Assembly (NCBI RefSeq): GCF_032854445.1
Contig: NC_088301.1
Coordinates: 27,946,402 to 28,010,401 of the forward strand
Origin: Liolophura sinensis
Taxonomy: Eukaryota; Mollusca; Polyplacophora; Chitonida; Chitonidae
DNA length: 64,000 nucleotides
Direction of reading: 5' to 3'
A program made the position numbers and the translations under genes. The first letter of the stretch is position 1, and every line of letters begins with the position of its first letter. A model generated the notes under the pieces. The model saw nothing but the letters and a program-made list of their open reading frames with translations, ran no database searches and was not told the origin of the DNA. Of the stretch, positions 23,701-37,400 are shown piece after piece.

Positions 23701-26700
23701 TCTGCTCCAAAATGGTCATTCAAAGCCTAATCCTGCTTGTTGTACTTTGCATCACAGATGCCCAGCCAACGGAGGCGGAGTTACCAGTATATACCAGGGT
23801 TCAGGAGGTGTTACAGCATGCGGCTGATATACAGACGCAGATGCGACAGTACAAGGGAGCAGGCAATGAAATCAGAGAGGTAGGTACCTCTTGTACTTAT
23901 GTATCAATATGTACATGTTTGAGTTTTGTTTTATGACATAATAAGGAATACTTCATTTCCCTGATGGAAACCGGGTAAAGCTCACAGAGCACTTGAGAAG
24001 AGATTGTAGCAGCATTTGATTGTAAACCCTATAGTTTCCTTCACAATGACCCGTAAATGTATTTATTTATTTATTTTATTGGTGTTTTACGCCGTAATCA
24101 AGAACATTTCACTTATACGACGGCGACCAGTATTATGGTGGGTGGAAACCCACGACCATCCGCAGGTTGCTGGAAGACCTTCCCATGTACGGCCGGAGAG
24201 GAGGTCAGCATGAGCCAGCATGAACTTACAATTTTAGTGACATGGTTACTCACTGCAACCGCATTGGTGAGAGGCCCCTTGGTCATTGCGTGGAGTTAAA
24301 AGGTTTGTAATAGCACTGAGAGGTTAGAGCAAGGAAAGAAGAGCAAGGAAAGGTTGGCCCACTGTCAGTATGTTGTGGCTGGGTAGGGTGTCGGGTCTTG
24401 GCTGAGATATCTTGATTGTAATCTGTCCTTTGCTGATTGTGTTCTTTTTGTGTTGCATTGTGTAGCATAATTACTGAATCCATGGCTACTTTCGATATGA
24501 TTATGTGTGCAAACTATTTGTCTGGTCACAGTTAGTATTTACTTGGAAATGTCGTGTTTGCTTTGTCACCCTGTCAGAGGGCCTCTGGGAAGAACAGTTT
24601 TTGTAACTGACAGAGTAAATGTTCATCATTTGTCACCCTCAAAAAATAATATATATATATATATATATATATATTTAGGCGCTTTGTAACAGGAAGACAC
24701 AGTATACATGTATGCATATACATCCTGTGACTCCTTCATCACATGACTGAAAAAGTGTCAAGTACACGAATACAACATAAAGCCCAAAGAATAAATACAT
24801 ACATTAAAACAAGCAACGTGTCTTCAACCTCTAGGACTGCCTTCTTAGCCAGAGATCCATTGAAATGTAAATGTTTGTACTTGTTCCGACCACTTAAAAT
24901 GTGTGGCATCATATTTTTTGTTGTTGAAAATTTCTACGTATTCGCAGTTATAAAATCTTGCAAGGCATATATACATGGAGGCCTACAAATTGGAGACTAA
25001 ATGTGATAAAATTAAGATAGACATGTATGAATGCCCCTTCCGGAGTGAACACTAACATTTTACCAGCCACAGACGGGAGCACTACACAGCAATGCCAAAC
25101 TTGCTGCTGTATGAGATAATGTGTTGGCAGTCAGTTATATAATGTGAGTGAGAGCATGTTTATTCTAAGTACACCGACTATGGATTAAATGGAAAAAAAA
25201 AATCTTCTAAAGGCCAAGTGTGGGATTTCTGAAATTATCTCACTTTTTAGGGTTGATTATTGCATAATTTCATGAGCTGCATCTTCATATTGATTGCCTG
25301 AAGTTTAATAATACATTGTATGACTCAGCATAAGTGTTTTTATGGTGCAGTTTGCTTCCTGGTTAGCAAATGTGTCTCTCCTTGGCAAGCTTTCCTGCTT
25401 GTAGTAGGACTCATTAAGTCATTTTTCTCAGGAAAATAATGACTTCAGACAAAACCTAGAGAAAAAAAATAATAATGAAAAAAAGAAAAAAAAGAAATGC
25501 CCCTATGAATTATTGTGAAGAGTTGTTTGCTGGCTGAGTATAGCTGCAAGTGTTATATGTCTCAATGCAGGGACCTCATGTATTCCTCCCTGTACATACA
25601 GTATATATTTCTCTGGCCATGTGTTTATAGTGAGATCTTAGTAGACACTGATGTGTTTATACCATGTTGATGTGTTAATCAAGACTTGGAATAGATACAT
25701 CCCTTGTTCAAAAGTATCAACCCACAATATTAGTCAATACATGGATTCTAAGTGGTAGGATATGCAAATATATGATGTCAGTAATCCTCATTGCTGAGCC
25801 CAGTATGAGGATTATTGGACACCATATGTTTGCGTATCCTATCACTGAGTATCCATGTAGCGAATTTATCCTGCAAAGACCCATTAATTCAGTGCAGAAG
25901 ACATGTATAGGTGAATCGCTATAGTGATGTGACCATTGTTTAATTTATTTAATTTAATTAAATTGATTGGTGTTTTATGCTGTACTCAAGAATATTTCAC
26001 TTATACGACGGCGGCCAGCATTATGGTGGGAGGAAAGCAGGCAGAGCCCGGGAGAATCCCACGACCATCCGCAGGTTGCTGCCAGACCTTCCCACTTGAC
26101 CATTGTTAAACCACAACAAAGGGAAGATAACCTACTCAGCAGACACATTTGACATTGTCTGCAGGATACGAGAATATATCTGTACTCCTTGTGGCCGTTG
26201 TTGTCCAATGAAAAGCATTGATGAGTATTTTGTCTGCTGCAGGATAATACATCATCTGGACTCACATAAGCGACGTGTCCGAGATTCTCTGACGCTCACG
26301 AAAGGCTTGCACAGTACAACTAACTACTCCCATCATGGAAGCAATTAGTGGGGGAATATACTCAAAATACATGTGATTATGTGTGATCCCTATACATGTT
26401 TGCACGCTCTACCGTGGAGTTGTGCCGATCATTTTGTTGGGCATTCTGTTAACTTCATGGAGGATATTTTGCTTCCTGAGTGTACTTTACTTGTACTTTA
26501 CCATAAATGGGACCTTCCACTGGGAATTTTCAGTGTTCTCATGTTTCCATAGTTCTGAGGGCTTAGCGGTCTAAGGTATTCTCTTGTTTGACCTTGCTGG
26601 AGACCACTTGCCTTCCTCCGTTATAAAACAGGCCATATTAGTGGGAGAGTTCACAAATAACTCGTGAAAGGTTCTCAATTTTAACTCTGAGCACTCTGGT

Positions 26701-28358
26701 GTCATCCACCTATAAAATGGCAGCCATCATGCATGTCATGAAGAGAAAAATTCTTAAACGTGACGTTATAAAATAATAATCATAAAATCAAATAAATAAA
26801 TAAAGTAAGTTGTGAGGTTTCAGTTCCCTTGACAAAGCTGACAGTCATCTTGTTAGTGAAACATTCTTAAGCACTTTGATAAAACACCAGTCAAACACAC
26901 TACTTCTTGTAAGGTTTTGTATTTAATGCAAACATCACTTGTTAGTCCATTCTTAAATGTCCCTTATACAGATGCAACTTTGGTCGATGTCATGCAGAAG
27001 AAAGAACTGGCGTGGGGATTCGCATCATTTTCCGACGTAATGAGTTCATAGAGAATTCATTTGCTTATTAATGTTCCAATGTAAAAAAAAATGTCCTGAA
27101 GGATTATTTATCGTTATGTATATCCCCAGTGAGAGTCATTGCAATGCCAGAATTATTACATGACTGGAAACATGTAATGGCTCCTGGATGGTGAGCTAAG
27201 GCTGGGATCTCTAGCACCAAAGCTTAGTTGTAATTCACAATGAGGTGTTGCAGAGACTGATGCCAGACGCTGTGGCGCCATATTTGACTGGTAATCATCA
27301 GGTTACAGTAGGTGGACATACTGCAGGCCCATTTCTGGCCATCATTGATTTATTGTTTGACAGTGGATAGCATTTTATTGGCAAAACATCGTAGTTTTTA
27401 CATGCTTACAAATGATTAGCATATTAAATCTTTAAATCTACACATGCATGTAACTTGTACGGTACATGGAAAAATTTTAAATCAGACATAAAGATTGAAT
27501 AACCGTGACTGACTAGCTTGATACACACCCAAATATCATCTTGATAAAATTGAACAATACCTAGAAGAGAGGGATGAAGAAATTAAAAAGCACAGAGGCT
27601 AAAAGAGATTGGCAAGAATGTAGTTCAAGTTTGTTCTTCTTCTGGTATGTAATGGGCAAGGATTCAAAGATGTTTTATTAGAGGAACAGTGGACTACACT
27701 CCCTGGAGAGCAGAATAGGCGTAGTAGCAAAACAGTCCAGGCTTCGTTGGATATGAGGTCATGACCATAATTGAGGGCAAGCCAAACGCTGAGTACCAAT
27801 TGCTTTTTCATGGCATTAAGAAGAGACCCAGGATGAAGTTTGCCAAGTTGAGCTGCACTATGTATGGTCTTACCTCTAAACCACTTGTTACGTTATAACA
27901 AATTGTATGAAGACGAGTGCTAGCTTGCATTTCACACCCAGAACCAATTGGAGTACGGACAGGGATTGCATCATTCAATTTTCACATGTGTTATTCATGG
28001 CTAAATAAGGTCATGGTAGCTTTGTCCTCATGATGCTGATGTTTTGATATATCAATGTATATATACTGTACACGAACATGTGCCAAAGGCATAATAGTTT
28101 CACTCCCTGCCACCACCCTTCCCCTATTTACTAACAAGCAAATCTTCTGTTAAGGAGATGAGTTCAAACCTCGCCTTGGGCATGGGATGTAGATACTTTT
28201 GTAGACACTTTTGTTTGCTGTTTGTGCTAAGGTTCATTGAAGACCACTTGTTTTCCACCAATATACACTCATCACATGAGGGAAAGTTCGTCAATAATTT
28301 GCCGAAGTTTGGTGGTTTATTCTGAGCATGGTTGCCTCCATCCATAAAACTGACTTCC

Positions 28359-28401
<43 letters not shown>

Positions 28402-31400
28402 TCATTAAGTAGAAAAAAACCTTGAATATGGTTTCAAACAAGAATGAAATACATGAATCCAGCCCTTGAACAATTGGATTGGCGTTGGCATTAAGGATAT
28501 GGAATACAGTACATGAACATTATAAACACTAAGAAATAGATTTATGTTAAACAAGGTTTTAAGAACTTAAACAGTCAGTGTAAGAATTAGATACCTGTAA
28601 ATGTGTAAATAATGCAGACTGTTGTATGGGTATGATTATCCAAATTAGAATGTTCTACCTGAAACAGCCCAAAGTTAGTTTATCTGTGAGCAGGTTCAGC
28701 GGGACTGTTTTTCTGTGTGCTAGCTAGGAGCTGTTGGAGATTATGGAGGTGAAGGGCCCCACAAAGGTCCATCCCTGCTTTTAGGGTTTCCCTGCTGCCC
28801 CCCTACAGTGTTGTCTTAAGCTGGCCCTCCTTGCATACCCTGGGTAGTCGTGTGTCTGTTCTGTTTGTGTATGTTGGCCATGAGTGATGGAGTGTTTATC
28901 TAGGTTACTATAGATGGGATACAGGTTTACACTGGCATAATACAGTGATAACACTATCATCCTCTCTCTGTATCATATATCCTATGTGTTCTGAATTTGT
29001 AGAAAGATTATTTCTTGCACTCTCGTTAACATTTTGTGTAGTTTTATTTTCTGGGTCATAAAATACATACTTGTAAATAGTCTGGTTCATTTTGAAGTGC
29101 TCACATTTAAACCATGACTTTCTACCCCTCTGTAAAGTTTCCTGTCTCACCTCCCTTCTTAGCAAGATATCTCAACAAGGATATGTGTGTAAACAAGCCA
29201 AACTTAGCTTATGCATCACGGATGCATAAAGAAAAAAAGACTTGGAACTCAGACCTAATTGGTCAGTAATTTTGAAGGATATGTTTATTCTTTAGAATCT
29301 TTACAGAAAATCAAGAATTTCTCACATTTCATTTGTGGCTTACGTGACTAATAGAAAGCTTGCTGTATGTCACGGATACGTTGAGAGGCTCTGAAATTGT
29401 GCTCAGATTGAATCGTTACCTAGTTACATGTAATTACATGCGTTTATTTATCTATTAAATGAATTATTTTCCGTAGCTGATATATAGTGAGATGTGGCTG
29501 ATACCCTACGGCTTTGTCCTGTCAGATGTGTGTTTATTTCAAGACCTCCCACCATAATGCTGGCCATGGTCGTATAAGTGAAATATTCTTGAGTATGGCA
29601 TGAAACAGGAAATAAGTAAATAAATAACTTAGTTAAAGGAGTTGTTTGTGACGGATGAATCATTCGACTCCTGTCTGGTTGACGGGATGTTAATTTTTCA
29701 TGCAAATTTGTTGATGCTGAAATACAAAGGAAAACAGGTGATAGAATATGGTTATTATTTCATAATACAGAGTATATGATGTGGTCTGACATGTAGAGAT
29801 ACAAAAAAGCTTCTCTGTTTTCCTTGGGTCGTAAAGTACTATAGCTTTCCTAGTGCCCCAGCGGTCAGTCCCAGAAATCAAGTAGCCTGTCCCAGAAATC
29901 AAGTAGCCAGTCCCAGAGATCAAGCAGCCTGCCCCAGAGATCAAGCAGCCTGTCCCAGAGATCAAGCAGCCTGCTGTGGTGACATCAACAATGATAGTAG
30001 CCAAAACAGCTTTGTTGTGGGAAGAGCCCAGGTTGGGGTACTAAGCTGGTTGTGGAGCCCATTGGCCTATCACACTTTATTTTGCCGAAATCCATACTCT
30101 TTTTTTTATTGTATGTTTTCATGTACAGGCACACTTTAACATGTTTTGTTACAGCTTTTAGGTTTTTTTTTTTTTTTTTAGACTTTACTGTCAGATTTGT
30201 CTAATAATGGTATTTTCTACTTTCACAGGCGATCTCAAACCCAAGGGACGAATGTCAGCAAGACAAAGCCTGGGATGCAGTATTACCTCTGGTGTCCAAG
30301 TTAAAGCATTATTACGAGTTTTCCATGCAAATAGGTTAGCTGACTTTTCATTTTTAGCTCGCCTGTATAAAGTACTGGCGTATCTTATGTCGTACCCGTA
30401 GCATCTGCGTCAGCGCCCTATAACAGAGAAAGAAATTTTAAACAAAATGTTAGGGGTGGTGTCTCACAAAGTACTTCATGTATTGAGCTCAGGGTTTGCA
30501 TACGTGTAGAGCACAATGGCATGAGGGGGGATATTCCATTGTTGATTGGGTGTGTGCATACCGTAAATTTCTGAATTCTTGACTTAGTGTATTATGTATT
30601 AGAATGACTTAAACAAAATGTTATGGTTGGCGTCTGAACAAGTATTGCATGTATTGATCTGAACATATACATGCATATAAAGCACAATGGCTTAAGGGGG
30701 ATGTTCCATCACTGATGCTCTGTGAGCGTATTAATTACTGTAAATTACTTAATTAACGATTTCAGCTCTTTATGCTTTGTGCTGAAGTTCTGCATTTATG
30801 CCTCACATCCTCACACAGGGGAGCTCTTTGTCAGCCTTGCTACCATTTCCAAATTATGTGCCCTTGTTTTGGGCTGAATATATGGCAAGGCAATGTCCGT
30901 CCATGTGTCCCTTCATAGAATTATCACTGTGTGATAGCTTGATGTTCAACATCACTGACAGTTCAATGAATGAGTCTTTGAAATTTAATGCCACATTGGC
31001 AATATTTCAGCCAAATTGTGGCAAGAACACTTGCATGTAAGAGTTTGAAATTCAACCATTCTGTGTATTTTGATTAGCATACAGGCCTCATGGCATTTCC
31101 TATTTTGCCTGCCCTGACTGACATTTCTTGTGTTTCAAAAGCTCTTTGACTTGTTACTTTAAGTTGATCGATGGTATGATTGACTGAGTTTTTCTGCCCT
31201 GCTAAATATATATACTGTATTTGTGGTCAGGAGGTATCCACATTCAGTGTACAGCATAGAGATGTTATACCTTTTTGTCGTTATTTTGAAATATTTGCTT
31301 TTTTTATTTAACACCACATTTTTTTTTCTTTTTCTTTTTTTATTTAAAATAACTTTGGTGGCATGGACTGGCCCTGACACAAGAAGACACAATGCATACA

Positions 31401-34400
31401 TATCTACAAACACCTAAAGACTCGTCCTCGTCATGTAACTGAAAAATTATCAAGTATGACGTTCAACCCCAAGCATATGTACAAAGATGTCCATATATTA
31501 AAAATAAATGTAGGTTGAAAAATTACTTGCTGTTCAAGTCTGAGCGTAAGATGAGGTAAAGCATTCCTTCGTTTACATGTTTTTTTCTTGCTGGAGCTGA
31601 TGTAGGTTTATTGTTATAAATGTTACATAAGTTACAAGGTATTATTTTTTTAAGTATGCTCATACTAGGAAGTTCGCATGTCCGTTAAAAGCCCTATTTC
31701 TTTATTTAATTGAGCTGTGTTTCAGGAAGCAACTCATAAATATTGTAGTTTTATGATTATTTATGGCTGGAGAATTTTTTGCCATTTGACTGAACAGTTG
31801 ACAAAGGAAAGGGTAGGTAGCTTTATATGGCAAGGAGAATTTCATGTGGGACCAAGTATGGTTAAAAACTGCAAAAAATGCAATAAGGAAAAGAAAACTT
31901 GTTTACAAGTTTGGTGTTACACACCAAATAAATTTTAAGGTGTGTTTATGATTTGGGATAATCTAAAATATTGTCAGTTTTTCTTGTTCAAACTGAGGAG
32001 GTATGTGTTCTTAGGTGTGAATGAACGATGTCTCCTGGCATACTGTAAGGGTGAAGAACGAGAGAATGTGTGGAAGCTGCAGACAACCTGATAAATGGTG
32101 AGCCCATCTGATACGGGCTGCTAATGTTTGTTTATTCCCGCATCATAATATTTTACTAGGTGGCTGCCCGCCTTTATTTTCAAGAAATGCTGTGTCGGAA
32201 GTAGTGTAAACACATAGTTGGAGATGGTGGCAGTGCTATCAGATAGATGGGTGGGAAGTTCTGAAGATGTGTGTGGTGATAGCGGTGGGTGGAGGTGGGG
32301 GGTGGCGCAGAGAGGATGGGGAGGGTATTGATATATATCTGTGCATGCTGACTTGCACATGCCTAACAAACACAGAGAATTGAGGCATACCCATGTAGTG
32401 AAGGCTGAGCTCATGGATCAGGTTCTGTAGGCCAAACATAAAAATAACTAGTTACTGGTTTAAGCTCCTGTATTTTGCTCCAAAAATTGCTTGAAATAAT
32501 GTAGAAGCAAATGAAGGTCAGAAAATATTATTTTTGATGCGGATACCTACATTTTTAGCTGGCTTGTTTGAAGCACTGGCGTAGTTTATGCTGTACCCTG
32601 AGCGTCGGCGTCCAAAAATAGAGAAAGCAATCTTAAACAAAATGTTAGGGGTGGTGTGTTAAAAAGGACTGTAGGTATTGAGCTCAGGGTTTGCACACAT
32701 GAAGAGCACAATAACCCGGGGGGTGGAGGTGGGTGGTGATGGGGGGATATTCCAGGGTTGATTGGATTTGTGCNNNNNNNNNNNNNNNNNNNNNNNNNNN
32801 NNNNNNNNNNNNNNNNNNNNNNNNNNNNNNNNNNNNNNNNNNNNNNNNNNNNNNNNNNNNNNNNNNNNNNNNNNNNNNNNNNNNNNNNNNNNNNNNNNNN
32901 NNNNNNNNNNNNNNNNNNNNNNNNNNNNNNNNNNNNNNNNNNNNNNNNNNNNNNNNNNNNNNNNNNNNNNNNNGGGTCAATCCTGGGTTGAGTCACACCT
33001 AAGACCTTAAAAGAGGAAGTTGTAACTTCCTCGCTTGGCGTTCAGCATGAAGGGGATAGTGCAACGACTAGTTGACCCATATCAGTATAATGGCTCGGGT
33101 GGGGCAGCTTAAGGCGTCTCAGTGAAGCAGCATTAGATAAAAGAGTGGTGGAAATCCGTCCTGCAACAAGGAGGCACATTACATGCACTCTAAGGATTCC
33201 TTGGTCGTCATATGACTGAAAAATTGTTGAGCATGACATTAAACCTTAAAGCACTCACTCACTCACTCACTTAACTGGAACTCAGTCTTTTCGTGTGTAC
33301 TATCCTCAATATGTGTAAAGCTGTACTCTACAATTACATATTTCCTTTGGTCTTACAGTAATTCTGACTTCATTTCACCTGTAGTTCTTCGTGAGTGAAA
33401 CAGAGTATTATGCCACAGTCACACCGATGTACATGGTGTATTGATGGCAAGCTAGACTTCCCTAGTCACTATTTTAAATTTGAGTCAGGCCCACATGGTA
33501 TCGTCTAGAAAAAAAAACGTGATAAACGTGTGGAATGTTTGAATATAACTCAAAAAGATGTACATGTGTACAATTAAAACGACAATCAACTTTTTTTTTT
33601 AAAACTAATTTGTGTTTTAACAATAAACAGAGTGAGGTGATTTGAAAGTGTTGGTTGGTGAAGTTCTGATGCTATCCAAGTTTATGTATCTGTTACATTT
33701 GTGTTAATTGTGTTGTAATAGTCTTTTTTTATTCCTGCGAAATGAGGCAAAGAAATCAGGATTACTTTAAGATCCCGTAAAACCTGTTTTCATCACATAC
33801 AGCTTTGACAGGACTCAGTTTCAGATTAGTGAACGTCTATCAAGATTGAGAGCGGTTAATGAGGAAGCTAAGCTGGGGACATGGCCAACTTATCTCAGAG
33901 CTAACCACGGGCTCATTTTTACAAGCTGCCTATTTTAACCGGCAACCCACCAAGATCCATGATTGTGTTATCAGATTGCCACTTGTCCTAATTCTTAGAA
34001 TGACAGGTCACTTTAAAACAGATAAGGACATTCAATAATTCCTTTACCTTATGTGGTAGATGCAGAATGTTGGGGATTTCAACACTTTTAAATCATTTTG
34101 TAATCTTTGTTTCAACAAAATAGGCTTACTCCAAACCTCAAAGTAATCTATGTCACGTCTTTATTCAAATCCAGGTTAAAAGATTTTTTTTAATTAACAA
34201 TATTTGATCCACATTAGTCATACTATCCACGAGACAGAAGGTGTCACACAAAATATTATTCACACTGTTGTATAGTTAACTTAGGTTTTTTGTAGTGTTA
34301 CATTTCTGTGTGAGTTTTTTCCCAAGTAAATTTGTTTTTTGTGAATACAGTTGTTCAATAATTATCGCTCCTCACCAAGCATGTATTATTTTTATTTAAT

Positions 34401-37400
34401 AATAATAAGTCAGGGATAGAAGAAGTCCCTTAGACTTTATTCCTGCCATGTACGAGATATGTAATTATACATATATTTACATTTGGTGAATAAACATTCA
34501 ACTCCAAAAAAAAACAAAACAAAAAAAACTCATGCTATTTCCTGCACGAGATATAATTCCAGAATTCCACAGTTCCATGGAAAGAAGTTTTAAAAAATAA
34601 AAGTACAGAAGTAGAAATTAAAATTACAGGGCAGAATTCATTTTTATACACATAGTGCACTCTGTATGTATGACGGTAAGTTATTTGATAGATATACAGA
34701 ACAGATGAAGTGGCAATTTTTGTTAAGCTACATCAGTGGAGAAATGAAACAAACAGCATGTTACATTCAGCCTTACACCATTCCTGTGGCCCTTAACCCT
34801 GGGGTCTAGAGAGAGGATATGTAGATCTCCAGTTACACCTGCATTATACATGTACATGGGTTCATTTTGGCCATGGACACCACAGTTATATGTATGTACT
34901 GTAGTACACATGTTTACTGCTTTCAGAACTATTTTGAAACTATTTGAAGGGTACGAATAACACTAGAGATTTAACTTCTTAGTGGGATCATTTTTGTGGT
35001 TTATAACAAAGCTGCTGATTTTAAAGTTTTGCCCTTAAAAAAAAATTATACATATAAAAATTCTATAACACTTTAAATGGATACAGCCTATAATGAAGAT
35101 GTATTTTGAATTAAATTTGGTTTGTAGCTAGCAGTGGCAAGTCAAGGGAAAATGCTTATAAAAAGATTCAAAGTATATTGTTTTGTTTTGTGTGTGAACA
35201 AAGTGAATTTTGCCCTTGTTTATGATGGGCATAAGTTGGGAAGATTTATGAGTACTTTTTGGGATTTTGGAAAACACATACACATACATTTATCCTTTAT
35301 ATTCTTACTTTAAATCTTGTCTGGGGTGTGGTCAGCTTTAGGATTTTGTGGTAAAAATTGTAAAATTGTCCAACATGAAGGTGGGCTATTGAAAACTGCT
35401 GAAATATAAAATTTGTGAGTGTGAAGATACATGTCTCCTGCCAGGGACTGTTAAGATTTATGGTATAGGTCTACATGTGTGTCAACTTCACCACTCCCTC
35501 TGGTTTCTGTTACAACCTTAAGTTACTGTTAGTTACACATATCAAGTTTCCTTCACTTATTGTGTGTAAGATGAGAGCTTGATTAAAGAGGCAGCCTACA
35601 GGTTAATACCAACATATTTATTTGGTTGAGAATGGCCGTTGGTTAATAAGGAAATGAAGGGTTAACACTTAACACTGAAACATACTGATAAAAAAAAAAA
35701 AACATTGACTCTTGTCCGTGATAAAAAAAAATCTGATCCTTGTACATATATATTGAGTGTGGTGTACGATTTCAGGTTTTAGATCAGTTGTGAACTTTTC
35801 TTTTTTTTTCTTGACTGGGTGGTTAAAAGATCCTTGTCTTCCATTCAGTAACTCACATGAGCACGTGCATGTTAATATAGTGTAGCTTTGGACAAAGAAT
35901 TTGTAGACTACCACAACTCTCACTGTTTTTGGAATGATTATGGAGAAGTAGTTGACAGCGCTCGTGTGAACAGTGTGCACAGTGCATTTTTAGACATCTT
36001 GTCCTTCACCATTATTGTGTGCATATCTGTAACATCACACCTGGGGTAAGTTTATCAGTAACTGGTTAAAGGTCAGTGGATTACCCTGGCTCTCCAGTTT
36101 TCTTCAACCATGAAACTTACCACTGTAGGATAAGTTAAAAACTCTTGGGATTAGCGTTTATTGGCATTAAGCAAGAATCAAATTAATAATGCTAAAAAAT
36201 AATAATAATACTAAGAATCCAGGAGTTTCAGTATAATTTATATCTCTGAGGCCAAGGGTATAATGTTCTCCTGCAAGTCAGCTGATAATAAATTATTACA
36301 TATCAAGTCAGCTGATAATAAGTTATTACATATTAAGTCAGTTGATAAGTTGTTACATATTAAATCAGTTGATAATAAGCTGTGACATATCAAGCCAGTT
36401 GATAATAGGTTATGACATATCAAGTCAGTTGACAATACGTTATTACTTATCAAGCCAGTTGATAATAAGTTATGACATATCAAACCAGTTGATAATACGT
36501 TATTACATATCAAGACAGTTGATAATAAGTTAATATATATCAAGTCAGTTGATAATACGTAATTGTATATTCAGTCAGTTGGTAATATGTTATTACATAT
36601 CAAGTCAGTTGATAATATGTTATTACATATCAAGCCAGTTGATAATAAGTTATTACTTATCAAGCCAGTTGATAATAAGTTATTACTATCAAGTCAGTTG
36701 ATAATAAGTTATTACATATCGATACGTTGTTTTTATCTGCTTTCAGAGAAGATAGTTCCTATTCTGTTAAATGAGCTGTGTTCCAATGACCTTACCCCCA
36801 GACAACATCTGGAGACCCAGCAGGCGCTCTTTAAACAGTTCGCTGAAATCCTTGATTTTGTTCTAAAGTTTGATGACTGGAAGGTGAGAGGAAATTGGCA
36901 AACGCTTAATTGATGCTTATTGTAGAGAAATGAGTTTGGTGCTGCAACAGCCATGCCCTTGTCCTGTGAAAGTCACACATTCAAATCGAGTTGGCTTTTC
37001 AGCAGCTTTAAGTCAAAAGGTTTGTCAGGTACCTGGCAAAGATCAGTGGGCACTTTGGATTTATCCACTCATAAACCTGACTGCTGTCATATTATTGAAA
37101 AATTGATTTGAGTCCCCAAAATTTGGGTTGAGTACGATGTAAAACATCAATCAAATAAATAAATAAATATTCAGTATGGGTTTGAAACTGATCTTAGGCA
37201 GAACAAAGTTTGTATGGTGTAACTTTATGTGTCAAGACTCTAACCTCTGTGGTGTATTAGATCTAAATCAAGAATTCTATTCTCTTAATCCAACAGATCA
37301 GGGAATTCGTGAAAATACAGTGTAACATCCATATTAAGCTGTCTATGGGGAAACCAGCAATATGATGAGCTGATTGGAGTTATGCCCCCTTGTTTGGACC

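Noticed and set aside
29690..30004. A 104-codon minus frame with ISGTGCL repeats
   Set aside because: Caused by the 21-bp array inside R2; not a gene.
32586..33010. Open frames across 32.6-33.0 kb
   Set aside because: They cross the 200-N gap and exist only because unknown bases contain no stop.
36238..36543. A 101-codon minus frame with [10 protein letters not shown] repeats
   Set aside because: Product of the 30-bp array, which keeps ten-codon periodicity; it lies in CYRI intron 3 beside exon 4.
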